This document shows, piece after piece, positions 9,059 to 18,396 of a stretch of 64,000 bases of DNA. The DNA comes from Sphingopyxis sp. MSC1_008 (lineage in GTDB: Bacteria > Pseudomonadota > Alphaproteobacteria > Sphingomonadales > Sphingomonadaceae). Under the pieces are notes generated by a model. The model made no database searches, was not told the origin of the DNA, and saw only the letters and a list, made by a program, of their open reading frames with translations. A program made the translations under genes and the position numbers. Position 1 is the first letter of the stretch; each line of letters opens with the position of its first letter. The stretch lies in NCBI RefSeq assembly GCF_023197165.1, contig NZ_JALPRD010000001.1, positions 310,001 through 374,000 of the forward strand. Reading direction: 5' to 3'.

Positions 9059-9430
9059 ATGAGCAATGCCTTCGACATCCTCGGCGACCCCGTGCGGCGG
9101 CGGATCCTCGAACTGCTCGCCGACGGGCAGCGCGCGTCGGGCGAGATCGTCGAGGTGATCGCCGCCGAATTCGCCATCTCGCAGCCGGCGGTGTCACAGC
9201 ATCTGCGTATCCTGCGCGATAGCGGCTTCGCGACGTCGCGTGCCGACGGGCGGCGGCGGCTCTACGCCGTCGCGCCCGAGCGTTTCGACGAGATCGACGC
9301 ATGGGTCCAACGCTTCCGCCGGACGTGGGAGCCAAGGTTCGCGGCGCTCGCGACCGAAGTGGCGCGCGGGAAAAAGGCGCGGCGGCAGGACAACGAATCC
9401 GCCGGGCCGGTCGACTTGCCCGACGCCTAG
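9059..9430 (+). CDS. ArsR family transcriptional regulator
   Basis: A 123-residue winged-helix regulator: 'FDILGDPVRRRILELLADGQRASGEIVEVI' then 'ISQPAVSQHLRILRDSGFATSRADGRRRLYAV', the recognition helix and wing of the ArsR/SmtB fold. No cysteine-containing metal site is visible in the DNA-binding helices, so metal sensing is unlikely; it fits the group paired with SRPBCC proteins. It lies 18 bp after the SRPBCC gene and 15 bp before an SDR gene. The palindrome at 8335-8358 is its probable operator. Confidence 0.92.
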   Translation: MSNAFDILGDPVRRRILELLADGQRASGEIVEVIAAEFAISQPAVSQHLRILRDSGFATSRADGRRRLYAVAPERFDEIDAWVQRFRRTWEPRFAALATEVARGKKARRQDNESAGPVDLPDA

Positions 9431-9445
9431 CGTTAGGCTGGCGCC

Positions 9446-10162
9446 ATGACACAATCATTCACCGGACGAACGGCGCTCGTCACAGGCCATTGCTCCGGCA
9501 TCGGGGCGGCCGCCGCCGCGCTGCTCACCGAAAGCGGCGCGCGCGTGATCGGCGTGGACGTTTCGCAAGGACGCGACGTCACGAGCCCAGAAATGTGGGA
9601 GGCGCTGGCCGGCGATGTCGCCGACATCGACCTTGCGGTCGTCAACGCCGGCATTTCCAGCGCGGGCGAGATTGCCGAAATGGATTTCGCGCGTTGGCGC
9701 CGCACCCTGTCGGTCAACCTCGATGGCGCGATGCTGACCCTGCGCGCGGCGATGCGTGCGATGCGCGCGCACGGACGCGGCGGCGCGATCGTCGTCACCG
9801 CTTCGATATCGGGTATCAAGGCCGAGCCCGGGGTTGGCGCCTATGGCGCGTCGAAGGCCGGCGTCATCCAGCTGGCGCGCGTCGCGGCGAAGGAAGGCGC
9901 ACCGCTCGGCATTCGCGTCAACGCGATTGCCCCGGGCGGCGTCGATACGCCGATATGGGATCAGCTCGACTTTTTCCCTGCGATGGTCGCCGAATATGGC
10001 AGCCGCGAAGCCGCGATCGATGCGATGGCAAAAGCGGCGACGCCGCTCGGCCGCTGGGCCAGCGCCGGGGAGATTGCACGGCAGATCGCCTTCCTGTTGT
10101 CCGACGATGCGGCGAATATCACCGGCGCGGTGCTGACCGCCGACGGCGGCTATTCGCTTTAA
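9446..10162 (+). CDS. SDR family oxidoreductase
   Basis: Classical short-chain dehydrogenase of 238 residues. It has the cofactor motif TGHCSGIG, NAG (in VVNAGIS), the catalytic Ser region VTASISG, YGASK for the Tyr/Lys pair, and the C-terminal 'ITGAVLTADGGYSL'. An acidic residue after beta-2 (GVDVSQG) favours NAD over NADP. The substrate is not predictable. It is probably the last gene of the SRPBCC-arsR unit. Its stop overlaps the stop of the convergent folP by four bases. Confidence 0.92.
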   Translation: MTQSFTGRTALVTGHCSGIGAAAAALLTESGARVIGVDVSQGRDVTSPEMWEALAGDVADIDLAVVNAGISSAGEIAEMDFARWRRTLSVNLDGAMLTLRAAMRAMRAHGRGGAIVVTASISGIKAEPGVGAYGASKAGVIQLARVAAKEGAPLGIRVNAIAPGGVDTPIWDQLDFFPAMVAEYGSREAAIDAMAKAATPLGRWASAGEIARQIAFLLSDDAANITGAVLTADGGYSL

Positions 10163-11289
10163 ACGGTCAGCGCGGCATCGCGCAGCCCGCGCCAGACGCG
10201 AAGCGCCTGCCGGTTCTCGGCAATGTCATGGACGCGCAGCAGCTGCGCGCCCTGCGCCGCCGCCTGATAATGCAGCGCCACCGTGCCGCCGAGCCGCTGG
10301 TCGGCGGGGGCCTCGTTATCGAGCGCGCCGATCATCCGCTTGCGGCTGGCGCCGAACAGGACCGGGCAGCCCAAAGTATGAAAGAGCGCGAGACCATTGA
10401 TCAGCGTCAGATTGTCGCCGATCCCCTTGCCGAAGCCGAGCCCCGGATCGACGATGATCTTCGCCGGGTCGACCCCGGCGGCGACGCACGCCGCGACGCG
10501 CTCGGCGAGCATGTCGTAGACGTCGAACAACACATGCGCATAGGCGCCGCCCTCATGCGGGTCGCTCTTCGCTGACGGCGCGTGCATCAGCACAACCGCG
10601 CAGCCGGCGTGCACGACGACTTCCATCGCGCGGTCGTCATAGCGCAGCGCCGAAATATCGTTGACGATCCGCGCGCCGGCGGCGAGCGCGGCCTCCATCA
10701 CCGCGGCCTTGCGCGTGTCGATCGATACCGCAACACCGCCCCGCGCGAGCGCCGACACGACGCCCTCGATGCGCTTTATCTCGTCGCCTTCCCAGACCAG
10801 CGGCGCGCCGGGGCGCGTCGATTCACCGCCGACATCGATGATCGCCGCACCCGCCGCGCCCATCGCAAAACCGGCTTCGGCGGCGGCGACGCTATCGACA
10901 TGCTTGCCGCCGTCCGAAAAACTGTCGGGCGTGACGTTCAAGATGCCCATGAGTTGGGGCTCGCTCAGCCGGATCATCCGCTCACCGAGTTGCAGCACGC
11001 CGCGCGGCCGGCCGACACCGGCGCGCTGCGCATTTGCCGTCTGCGCCAGCCGGTCGGGCATGGCCGCAATCCAGCCATCCCATTCGGGAACCGCGACGAT
11101 CGCCGACTTGACGGTCAAACCGTCGCGAAGGCTGACGTGCCATGCAGCGAACCAGACCATAGAGTCGGCGATCCGCAGGCAATCGTCGTCGAGTTCGTGC
11201 GGGCGGTCGACGAAGCAGGTCGGGCGGCAATAGATTTGCGCATCCGCCGACGCGGCGCCGAGGTCGGGCTTGGTTAGAGGTGAAAACAT
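10159..11289 (-). CDS. folP: Dihydropteroate synthase
   Basis: Folate pathway enzyme that condenses 4-aminobenzoate with hydroxymethyl-dihydropterin diphosphate. The TIM-barrel signatures are all present: MGILNVTPDSFSDGG, GGESTRPGA, VNDISAL, DPGLGFGK, GASRKRMIG and a terminal RVHD. The 376-residue protein carries an N-terminal extension of about 105 residues before the barrel, which I recall in other sphingomonad FolP proteins; its role is unknown. The start is placed at ATG 11289, because the frame further upstream runs into the palindromic repeat at 11302-11392. It is downstream of ccrM on the same strand. Confidence 0.93.
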   Translation of the reverse strand: MFSPLTKPDLGAASADAQIYCRPTCFVDRPHELDDDCLRIADSMVWFAAWHVSLRDGLTVKSAIVAVPEWDGWIAAMPDRLAQTANAQRAGVGRPRGVLQLGERMIRLSEPQLMGILNVTPDSFSDGGKHVDSVAAAEAGFAMGAAGAAIIDVGGESTRPGAPLVWEGDEIKRIEGVVSALARGGVAVSIDTRKAAVMEAALAAGARIVNDISALRYDDRAMEVVVHAGCAVVLMHAPSAKSDPHEGGAYAHVLFDVYDMLAERVAACVAAGVDPAKIIVDPGLGFGKGIGDNLTLINGLALFHTLGCPVLFGASRKRMIGALDNEAPADQRLGGTVALHYQAAAQGAQLLRVHDIAENRQALRVWRGLRDAALTV

Positions 11290-11301
11290 GCCCGGTCCCT
11301 T

Positions 11302-11392
11302 CGTCGCCCCCGCGAAGGCGGGGGCCGCTGGCATTATAAAGCCGCCACGTCGTGGCAAGCCGATTACGGCCCCCGCCTTCGCGGGGGCGACG
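11302..11392. repeat. BIME-like composite palindromic repeat
   Basis: Two copies of a 26-bp unit face each other as a perfect inverted repeat (11302-11327 and 11367-11392). Each unit is itself a palindrome with arms CCCCCGC / GCGGGGG around GAAG. A third small palindrome, GCCACG-T-CGTGGC, sits between them (11344-11356). The unit matches the 'CCCCCGCGAAGGCGGGGG' repeat that I recall as widespread between alphaproteobacterial genes. It lies six bases beyond the ccrM stop and 13 before the folP start, so it may insulate the two. Confidence 0.85.
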
Positions 11393-11397
11393 GTCTT

Positions 11398-12540
<1,143 letters not shown>

Positions 12541-12574
12541 TCACCCCGTTCCTTGCTCGTAAGAAGGCCCTGAT

Positions 12575-12726
12575 GAGTCCGACGGAGTCCCCCGTCAAGC
12601 GCAGGACTCTAAGGATTCCGCCTCTCTAACTGGTTAACGCGATGAGAACGAAACGAGTCTGGCACACCATATGGAGTCGGCGGCGACTCGGAGACTCAAC
12701 CGCTGGTGGTGTGGCGATGAAGACTC
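12575..12726. promoter_or_regulatory. GANTC-dense control region of ccrM
   Basis: Nine GANTC sites begin at 12575, 12585, 12605, 12614, 12655, 12674, 12685, 12693 and 12722, all between the SDR stop and 38 bases before the ccrM start. About 0.5 would be expected by chance at this length and base composition. Steps between sites are 10, 20, 9, 41, 19, 11, 8 and 29 bases, close to multiples of 10. The first four share a stretch with the likely core promoter. CcrM methylates these sites, so autoregulation through methylation state is the obvious hypothesis. Confidence 0.75.
12631..12638 (-). promoter_or_regulatory. CtrA-like half-site upstream of ccrM
   Basis: On the minus strand this reads GTTAACCA, matching the TTAACCA form of the alphaproteobacterial CtrA box. 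It lies 94 bases upstream of the ccrM start, inside the GANTC cluster. CtrA control of ccrM is established in Caulobacter; here there is only a half-site, with no second TTAA at the canonical 7-base spacing. Confidence 0.4.
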
Positions 12727-12755
12727 ACCTGCGAAAAAAAATTTGCTTCGCGGGG

Positions 12756-13652
12756 TCAGAGACCCGGATCGACCCCGGTCAGGTCGATCGAACGCTGCCA
12801 CAGCTCGCGGGCGAGCTTCGGATCGCGCGCGTCGCGCGTCGCGCGCGCCGGCCCCGAGCGTCCCGACACTTCGCCGAGCCCCTGCGGCCCCAGATAATCG
12901 CCGCCCTGCACGCGCGCGCCCGTCGCCGCCTGCAAGGTCGGCCATGCGCCCTGCGCCGCGCTGTTGAAGAAGGGGCCGGCGAGCGGCGTCATCGTGCGCA
13001 GCGGCAGCGGCAGGTGGCGCGTCAGCTCGGTGAGCGCGACCCCCGGGTGGCATCCGATCGCCTGCGTCGCACGCCCAGCAGCGCTTAACCGCCGGTCGAG
13101 TTCGAACATGTGGAGCAGGTTCGCGAGCTTGCTCATCTGGTAGCGCGCCCAGTTGTGATAGCTGCGCGACGCCGACAGGTCGCTGTAATCCATTGCGCCG
13201 TTCCGGTGCGCGATGCTGCCGGTGATGACGATGCGGTCGTCGACATGCGGATGGAGCAGCCCGGTCAAAGCGAATGTGCCGAGGTGGTTGACCCCGAATT
13301 GCAACTCATACCCCTGTTTGGTCAGCGTCCGGGGCGGGATCATCACCCCCGCATTGTTGATCAGTACATCGATCCGCGGCCCCGCGAGCACTGCCTTCGC
13401 CGCATCGCGGACCTGATCGAGATCGGCGAGATCGAGCGGCTGGAACGACAGCTCGGCCTTTGGCACGTCGACCCAGATCCGGTTCATCGCGACCTCGGCC
13501 TTGTCCTCATCACGGCACGCAAGGATCACATGCGCGCCGCGCGCCGCGAGGATTTTGGAAACTTCGAACCCGATCCCGGCATTGGCACCGGTGACAAGGA
13601 AGGTGCGGCCGGTCTGGACCGACACATCGTCGGCCGTAAATCCCCTGCTCAT
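12756..13652 (-). CDS. SDR oxidoreductase, retinol-dehydrogenase-like
   Basis: A 298-residue SDR of the retinol dehydrogenase/WW-domain oxidoreductase-like group. It has TGANAGIG for cofactor binding, 'ILACRDEDKA' with the Arg typical of NADP preference, NNAGVM, and GVNHLG in the N-x(4) region. The catalytic part is atypical: the Ser is in ITGSIAH, and the Tyr/Lys pair is 'YQMSKLAN'. The C-terminal 'GCHPGVALTEL' replaces the usual PG-V-T loop. The start is ATG 13652 with GGAAGAGG upstream. It follows rnhB closely on the same strand. The substrate is unknown. Confidence 0.88.
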   Translation of the reverse strand: MSRGFTADDVSVQTGRTFLVTGANAGIGFEVSKILAARGAHVILACRDEDKAEVAMNRIWVDVPKAELSFQPLDLADLDQVRDAAKAVLAGPRIDVLINNAGVMIPPRTLTKQGYELQFGVNHLGTFALTGLLHPHVDDRIVITGSIAHRNGAMDYSDLSASRSYHNWARYQMSKLANLLHMFELDRRLSAAGRATQAIGCHPGVALTELTRHLPLPLRTMTPLAGPFFNSAAQGAWPTLQAATGARVQGGDYLGPQGLGEVSGRSGPARATRDARDPKLARELWQRSIDLTGVDPGL

Positions 13653-13678
13653 CCTCTTCCCCCTTTGGCTTTCGGGCT

Positions 13679-14242
13679 TCAGACCAGCTGCATTTGTGCG
13701 ACCGGGGCAAAACTGGTCCGATGGTGCGGCGTGGGGCCATGCTGGCGCAGCGCGGCGAGATGCTGCGCCGTACCATAACCCATGTTGGTTTCCCAGCCAA
13801 AGCCGGGGAAATCGCGCGCCATGGCCACCATGAAGCGGTCGCGATGCTCCTTCGCGATGATACTCGCCGCCGAAATGCACGGATGCAGCGCATCGCCGCC
13901 GATGATCGCGGTCGCGGTGTAGCGCCAGCGCGGCAGCCGGTTGCCGTCGACAAGTATCTCGGCGGGCTCGAACCCCAGCGCCTCGACCGCGCGCGTCATC
14001 GCGAGGAAGGTCGCCTGGAGGATATTGATGCGGTCGATCTCCGCGACGCTCGCCTCGCCGACGCCCCAGCGGCACCGCGCCTTGATCTGCACTTCGAGTT
14101 CGGCGCGGCGTTTTGCCGTGAGTTTCTTGCTGTCGTCGAGGCCCGGGATGCCGCCCTCGCAGAGCAGCACCGCCGCCGCGACCACCGGCCCGGCGAGCGG
14201 CCCGCGCCCCGCCTCATCTACCCCGACGATCATATACGCCAC
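13679..14242 (-). CDS. rnhB: Ribonuclease HII
   Basis: Cleaves RNA in RNA-DNA hybrids and at single ribonucleotides misincorporated in DNA. The 187-residue protein has the family's N-terminal [20 protein letters not shown] (first catalytic Asp and Glu), [12 protein letters not shown], 'LVDGNRLP' with the third Asp, and 'SIIAKEHRD' with the fourth. The frame begins with a GTG at 14242, overlapping the end of thiD by 13 bases; an ATG three codons in (14233) is an alternative. Translational coupling to thiD is likely. Confidence 0.95.
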   Translation of the reverse strand: MAYMIVGVDEAGRGPLAGPVVAAAVLLCEGGIPGLDDSKKLTAKRRAELEVQIKARCRWGVGEASVAEIDRINILQATFLAMTRAVEALGFEPAEILVDGNRLPRWRYTATAIIGGDALHPCISAASIIAKEHRDRFMVAMARDFPGFGWETNMGYGTAQHLAALRQHGPTPHHRTSFAPVAQMQLV

Positions 14243-15375
14243 GGCGGATAGCGCCGATATTCAGCCGCCTGATAGAGGCACAGGCGATTACCCGCGGGAT
14301 CGGCCAGCCGCGCCTCGCGCCAGCCCCATTCCTCGTCCTTCGGCATCTGTTCGAACCGCACCCCGCGCCGCGCGAGGTACGCGACCCACGCGTCGAGCGC
14401 ACCGCTTTCGAGATAGGCGGTCGCGCCGCCCGCCGCGACGTCGCCGACGTGGATCGACAAGGTAACCCCGTTTGCGGCCTCGAAGCGCGCGTAACCATTG
14501 TCGGGGCTATCGACGATCTGCTTCAGACCCATCTGCTTGTAGAAAGCGACCGACACCGCATAATCGTTTGCCGGCAGCGTGATCTGGTTGAGCGCCGGGC
14601 CGGTGAACAGCCCGTCGTTGCGCACATATTGCTGCCCCATCGGGCCATGCCCTTGCCCGAGGCCGGGTGCATCGTGCAGCGACAGCCGCACGAAATCGCG
14701 CGCGCGCGCGATGGCGGGTTCGAGCGGCATGCCCTGCGCGAGCCCCGTCGCGATCGCGCTGGCGAGCGTGCAGCCGGTGCCGTGGCTGTGCGGCGTGTCG
14801 ATCCGCGGTGCCTCCCAGCGCGCAACCTCACCCTCGCCCGTTTCGAGCAGGCGGTCGATCACCGTCGCGCCCTCGGCATGCCCGCCCTTGACGAGCAAAG
14901 AACAGCCGTGCGCGAGCACCGCCTCCTCGCCGCCGAGCGCGTCGAGCTCGGGCAGGTTCGGCGTCGCGACCATCGCGCGATCGAGCAGCGCGCGGAACGC
15001 GTCGATCGTCGCCGCGTCGGCCAGCACCGATCCGCTCGTCGCGACCATCACCGGGTCGAACACAAGCGCGGCCTGCGCCAGATCGGGCCGCGACAATCGC
15101 TCTGCAACCACCGCGGCGGTTTCGGCGCTGCCGATCATGCCGATCTTGACGGCATCGACGCCGATATCCGACGCGACGCTGTCGATCTGTTGCAATACCA
15201 TCGCCGTCGGGACCGGATGGAAGCCCTGCACCCCCAGCGTGTTCTGCGCGGTGATCGCGGTGATCGCTGTCATCGCATGGCCGCCGAGCATCGTGACCGC
15301 CTTGATATCGGCCTGGATCCCCGCGCCGCCGCTGCTGTCAGAGCCGGCGATGATGAGGACGCGTGCGGTGGTCAC
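14230..15375 (-). CDS. thiD: HMP/HMP-P kinase (ThiD) fused to a VOC domain
   Basis: The N-terminal part, residues 1 to about 250, is a complete ThiD ribokinase-fold enzyme that phosphorylates hydroxymethylpyrimidine and its monophosphate for thiamine synthesis: [34 protein letters not shown], and [14 protein letters not shown] with the catalytic GTGC. The remaining 120 residues form a second domain, '[28 protein letters not shown]' to '[16 protein letters not shown]', a vicinal-oxygen-chelate (glyoxalase/bleomycin-resistance) fold. The reading frame is continuous with no sign of a frameshift, and 381 residues is far longer than ThiD alone (about 265). The start overlaps the DUF1272 stop by four bases. 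The role of the VOC domain is unknown. Confidence 0.93.
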   Translation of the reverse strand: MTTARVLIIAGSDSSGGAGIQADIKAVTMLGGHAMTAITAITAQNTLGVQGFHPVPTAMVLQQIDSVASDIGVDAVKIGMIGSAETAAVVAERLSRPDLAQAALVFDPVMVATSGSVLADAATIDAFRALLDRAMVATPNLPELDALGGEEAVLAHGCSLLVKGGHAEGATVIDRLLETGEGEVARWEAPRIDTPHSHGTGCTLASAIATGLAQGMPLEPAIARARDFVRLSLHDAPGLGQGHGPMGQQYVRNDGLFTGPALNQITLPANDYAVSVAFYKQMGLKQIVDSPDNGYARFEAANGVTLSIHVGDVAAGGATAYLESGALDAWVAYLARRGVRFEQMPKDEEWGWREARLADPAGNRLCLYQAAEYRRYPPWRI

Positions 15376-15596
15376 CCCTTATGCTTTCGCTCCGTCGAAG
15401 CCGGGAATTTCGCCAGCGCCGCGCCCTCGCGCAGCGGGCGGTCGAGCAGGTCGCCGCCGCAATTGGGGCAAATCTCGTCGAGCTTGTCGGCGCAGTTCGC
15501 GCAAAAGGTGCATTCGAACGAGCAGATGAAGGCGCCGTGAAGGTTGGCGGGCAGATCCTTGCCGCATTTTTCGCAATCGGGTCGCATCTCAAGCAT
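15372..15596 (-). CDS. DUF1272 zinc-ribbon-like protein
   Basis: A 74-residue protein with four cysteine pairs: DCEKCGK, ICSFECTFC, ANCADK and CPNCGG. The 'MLEMRPDCEKCGKDLP....FICSFECTFC..CA' opening is the DUF1272 signature. The cysteine spacing implies one or two bound zinc ions. Function is unknown. It overlaps the thiD start (stop and start share ATGA-type bases), so the two are translationally coupled, and it follows glmM by 33 bases. Confidence 0.9.
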   Translation of the reverse strand: MLEMRPDCEKCGKDLPANLHGAFICSFECTFCANCADKLDEICPNCGGDLLDRPLREGAALAKFPASTERKHKG

Positions 15597-15629
15597 GGTA
15601 AGTCTCTTTCAGTTCTAACAAAATTAGGG

Positions 15630-16967
15630 TTATGCCGCCGCAGCGCGCACGGCGTCGCAGATCATGTCGACGACCTGCTCAACCTGCCCGGCGTCGTCGC
15701 CTTCGGCCATGACGCGGATCAGCGGTTCGGTGCCCGACGGGCGGATGACGAGACGCCCGCGCCCGTTGAGCGTGGCTTCGCCCTCGGCGATCGCCGCGAT
15801 GACCTGCTTGTCCTCGAGCGGTTTGCCGCCCGCGAAGCGGACATTTTTCAAAAGCTGCGGCACCGGGTCGAACTGGTGCAGCAATTCGCTCGCGGGCTTG
15901 CCCGACGCGATGAGTTCGGCGAGCACCTGTAGCGCCGCGAGCGTGCCGTCGCCGGTCGTCGCATGATCCGACAGGATCATATGCCCCGACTGCTCGCCGC
16001 CGACGTTGAAGCCGCCCGCCTTCATCCGTTCGAGGACATGGCGGTCGCCGACCTTGGTACGCTCGAGCCGTAGCCCCTCGCCCTCGAGGAAACGCTCGAG
16101 GCCGAGGTTCGACATCACCGTCGCGACGACGCCGCCGCCTTTCAGCCGCCCCTGCCGCGCCCAGCTCGCGCCGATCAGCCCCATGATCTGGTCGCCGTCG
16201 ACGATCCGGCCCTTTTCATCGACGACGATCAGCCGGTCGGCGTCGCCGTCGAGTGCGATGCCGATGTCGGCGCCGCTCGCGACCACCGTTTCCTGGAGCA
16301 GCGCGGGCGAGGTCGATCCGCATTTGTCGTTGATATTGATGCCGTTGGGCTCGACCCCGATCGCCACCACGTCGGCGCCAAGTTCCCAGAATACCGTCGG
16401 CGCGCTGTTATACGCCGCGCCATTGGCGCAATCGAGCACGATGCGCAGCCCGTCGAGGCGGACGGATTCGGGCAGGCTCTGTTTCACCGCATGGATATAA
16501 CGGCCGCGCGCGTCGTCGATCCGCTTCGCGCGCCCGATGTGGCTGGGCTCCGCGAGCTTCGGCTCGACAGTTAACAGATGCTCGATCTGCGCCTCATCCT
16601 CGTCCGACAGCTTATACCCGTCGGGCCCGAACAGCTTGATCCCGTTATCCCGAAACGGGTTGTGGCTAGCCGAAATCATCACGCCGAGGTCGGCGCGCAT
16701 GGAGCGCGTGAGCATCGCGATCGCCGGGGTCGGCATCGGCCCGACTTGGACCACGTCCATGCCGACGCTGGTGAACCCCGCGACGAGCGCGTTTTCGAGC
16801 ATATAGCCCGATAGGCGCGTGTCCTTGCCGATCACGACGCGGTGCTTGTGGTCGCCGCGCAGGAAGTGTGCGCCCGCCGCCATGCCGACGCGCATCGCGA
16901 CTTCGGCGGTCATCGGAACCTGGTTGGTCAGGCCGCGGATCCCGTCGGTTCCGAAAAACTTGCGCAT
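15630..16967 (-). CDS. glmM: Phosphoglucosamine mutase
   Basis: Interconverts glucosamine-6-phosphate and glucosamine-1-phosphate on the way to UDP-GlcNAc for peptidoglycan and LPS. The 445-residue length is standard. Visible signatures are [12 protein letters not shown] at the N-terminus, the active-site phosphoserine loop MISASHNPF (Ser101), the metal-binding LDGDADR, the sugar-binding GGEQSGHMI and the phosphate-binding [12 protein letters not shown] near the C-terminus. It is the first gene of the minus-strand series down to folP, but only the 33-bp link to the DUF1272 gene suggests co-transcription. Confidence 0.97.
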   Translation of the reverse strand: MRKFFGTDGIRGLTNQVPMTAEVAMRVGMAAGAHFLRGDHKHRVVIGKDTRLSGYMLENALVAGFTSVGMDVVQVGPMPTPAIAMLTRSMRADLGVMISASHNPFRDNGIKLFGPDGYKLSDEDEAQIEHLLTVEPKLAEPSHIGRAKRIDDARGRYIHAVKQSLPESVRLDGLRIVLDCANGAAYNSAPTVFWELGADVVAIGVEPNGININDKCGSTSPALLQETVVASGADIGIALDGDADRLIVVDEKGRIVDGDQIMGLIGASWARQGRLKGGGVVATVMSNLGLERFLEGEGLRLERTKVGDRHVLERMKAGGFNVGGEQSGHMILSDHATTGDGTLAALQVLAELIASGKPASELLHQFDPVPQLLKNVRFAGGKPLEDKQVIAAIAEGEATLNGRGRLVIRPSGTEPLIRVMAEGDDAGQVEQVVDMICDAVRAAAA

Positions 16968-17142
16968 GTTCCCTCTGCTACTTGAGCCAAGACCGGCAAA
17001 TGCCTGCCCCGGCTTCTCACGGGATGGCCCCCGCGGAGCATTTCCCGGCCCAAAAACCGGTTCCCGTTTCTTTCGGAAGGTGCTCTATGTCACGCTCTTT
17101 TGCTTGGCAAGCAGGCCAGAAAAAACGCCGGGAGAATCCGTC

Positions 17143-18396
17143 TTGAAATCCGCTTGGTTCATCCTTTCGGCGCTCGTCGCCGGCATGCTGCTGGGAATCG
17201 CCGTCGAACTGGTGTCGCCCGATGCCGGAACCGCCTCGCTTCCCTATATCGAACCGATCGGGCTGCTCTGGCTCAACGCATTGAAGATGACGATCGTCCC
17301 ACTCGTCGTCGCGCTGCTCATTACCGGCATCACCGCGACCGCCGATGCGGCGCGCGCGGGCAAGCTCGCCTTCCGCGCGGTGATGATCTTCCTCGGCGCG
17401 ATCACGCTTTCGGGGCTGATGACACTGTTTCTGGCGCCGCTTCTCCTCCGGCTCTTTCCGCTGTCACCCGGCGCCGCCGAAGCGCTGCGCCACGGCCTTG
17501 GTGGCACTACGCAGGCAGGACCGTCGCCAACCTTTGGCGATTTCCTGCTCTCGTTGATCCCGACCAATCCGATCGCCGCGGCCGCCGAGACCGCGATTCT
17601 GCCGCTGATCGTCTTCACCACGATCTTCGCCTTTGCGATCACGAAGCTCGAGCCCGTGCAGCGCGCGACGCTGTCGGGGCTGTTCAAGGCGCTGGGCGAC
17701 GCGATGCTGATCGTCATCGGCTGGGTCCTCGCGCTCGCGCCGATCGGGGTTTTCGCGCTGGGCTATGCGCTCGCGGTCAAGGCCGGGGTCGCGGCGTTTG
17801 GCGGGCTCATTCATTATGTGCTGATCCTCTCGGCAATTGGGATCAGCTGCCTTCTCCTCGGCCTCCTGCTCGCTTGGCTCGTCGTCGGCATTCCGCTGCC
17901 GCGCTTCATCCGCGCGATGGTCCCGACGCTCGCGGTCGCGATCAGCACGCAAAGCTCGCTCGCCAGCCTGCCCGCGATGCTGAAATCGTCGGAGGAGCTC
18001 GGCGTCGATCCGAAAAAGGCCGACGTCGTGCTGCCGCTCGCCGTCGCCTTGTTCCGCTTTACCAGCCCGGCGATGAACCTCGCGGTCGTTATCTATGTCG
18101 CGTGGCTGTTCGGGGTCGAGCTGACCCCATGGGAGATGGCGGTCGGGCTCGCGGTCGCGATCGCCGCCGCACTCTCGTCGGTCAGCCTGCCCGGCTCGAT
18201 CAGCTTCGTGACCTCGATCGCGCCGATCGCGGTGTCGATGGGCGTGCCCGTCGCACCGCTCGGCCTGCTCGTCGCGGTCGAGACTTTTCCCGACATCTTC
18301 CGAACCCTAGGTAATGTCGTCGGCGATGTCGCCGCGACCAAATATGCCGCTGACGGTGTCGACGACGCGGCCCCCGCAGCAGGAGAAACGCCATGA
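17143..18396 (+). CDS. Dicarboxylate/amino acid:cation symporter
   Basis: Inner-membrane carrier of the DAACS (GltP/DctA) family, 417 residues with about eight hydrophobic helices and two re-entrant loops. Family landmarks are 'LNALKMTIVPLVVALLITGI' near the N-terminus, 'AISTQSSLASLPAML' (the serine-rich loop) and 'SVSLPGSISFVTSIAPIAVSMGVP' near the C-terminus. There is no ATG near the first helix; the TTG at 17143 has GGGAG eight bases ahead and starts directly before the first helix. The substrate (succinate/malate or aspartate/glutamate) cannot be fixed from sequence. The stop overlaps the next gene's start in ATGA. Confidence 0.92.
   Translation: MKSAWFILSALVAGMLLGIAVELVSPDAGTASLPYIEPIGLLWLNALKMTIVPLVVALLITGITATADAARAGKLAFRAVMIFLGAITLSGLMTLFLAPLLLRLFPLSPGAAEALRHGLGGTTQAGPSPTFGDFLLSLIPTNPIAAAAETAILPLIVFTTIFAFAITKLEPVQRATLSGLFKALGDAMLIVIGWVLALAPIGVFALGYALAVKAGVAAFGGLIHYVLILSAIGISCLLLGLLLAWLVVGIPLPRFIRAMVPTLAVAISTQSSLASLPAMLKSSEELGVDPKKADVVLPLAVALFRFTSPAMNLAVVIYVAWLFGVELTPWEMAVGLAVAIAAALSSVSLPGSISFVTSIAPIAVSMGVPVAPLGLLVAVETFPDIFRTLGNVVGDVAATKYAADGVDDAAPAAGETP

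Noticed and set aside
12728..12770. Terminator after the SDR gene (GGGTC-N3-GACCC with a T8 run on the minus strand)
   Set aside because: The T-run is about 12 bases away from the stem, so it does not fit a normal intrinsic terminator; left unannotated.
15376..15629. TPP riboswitch associated with thiD
   Set aside because: thiD overlaps the DUF1272 gene, leaving no leader, and the 33-base gap to glmM is too short.
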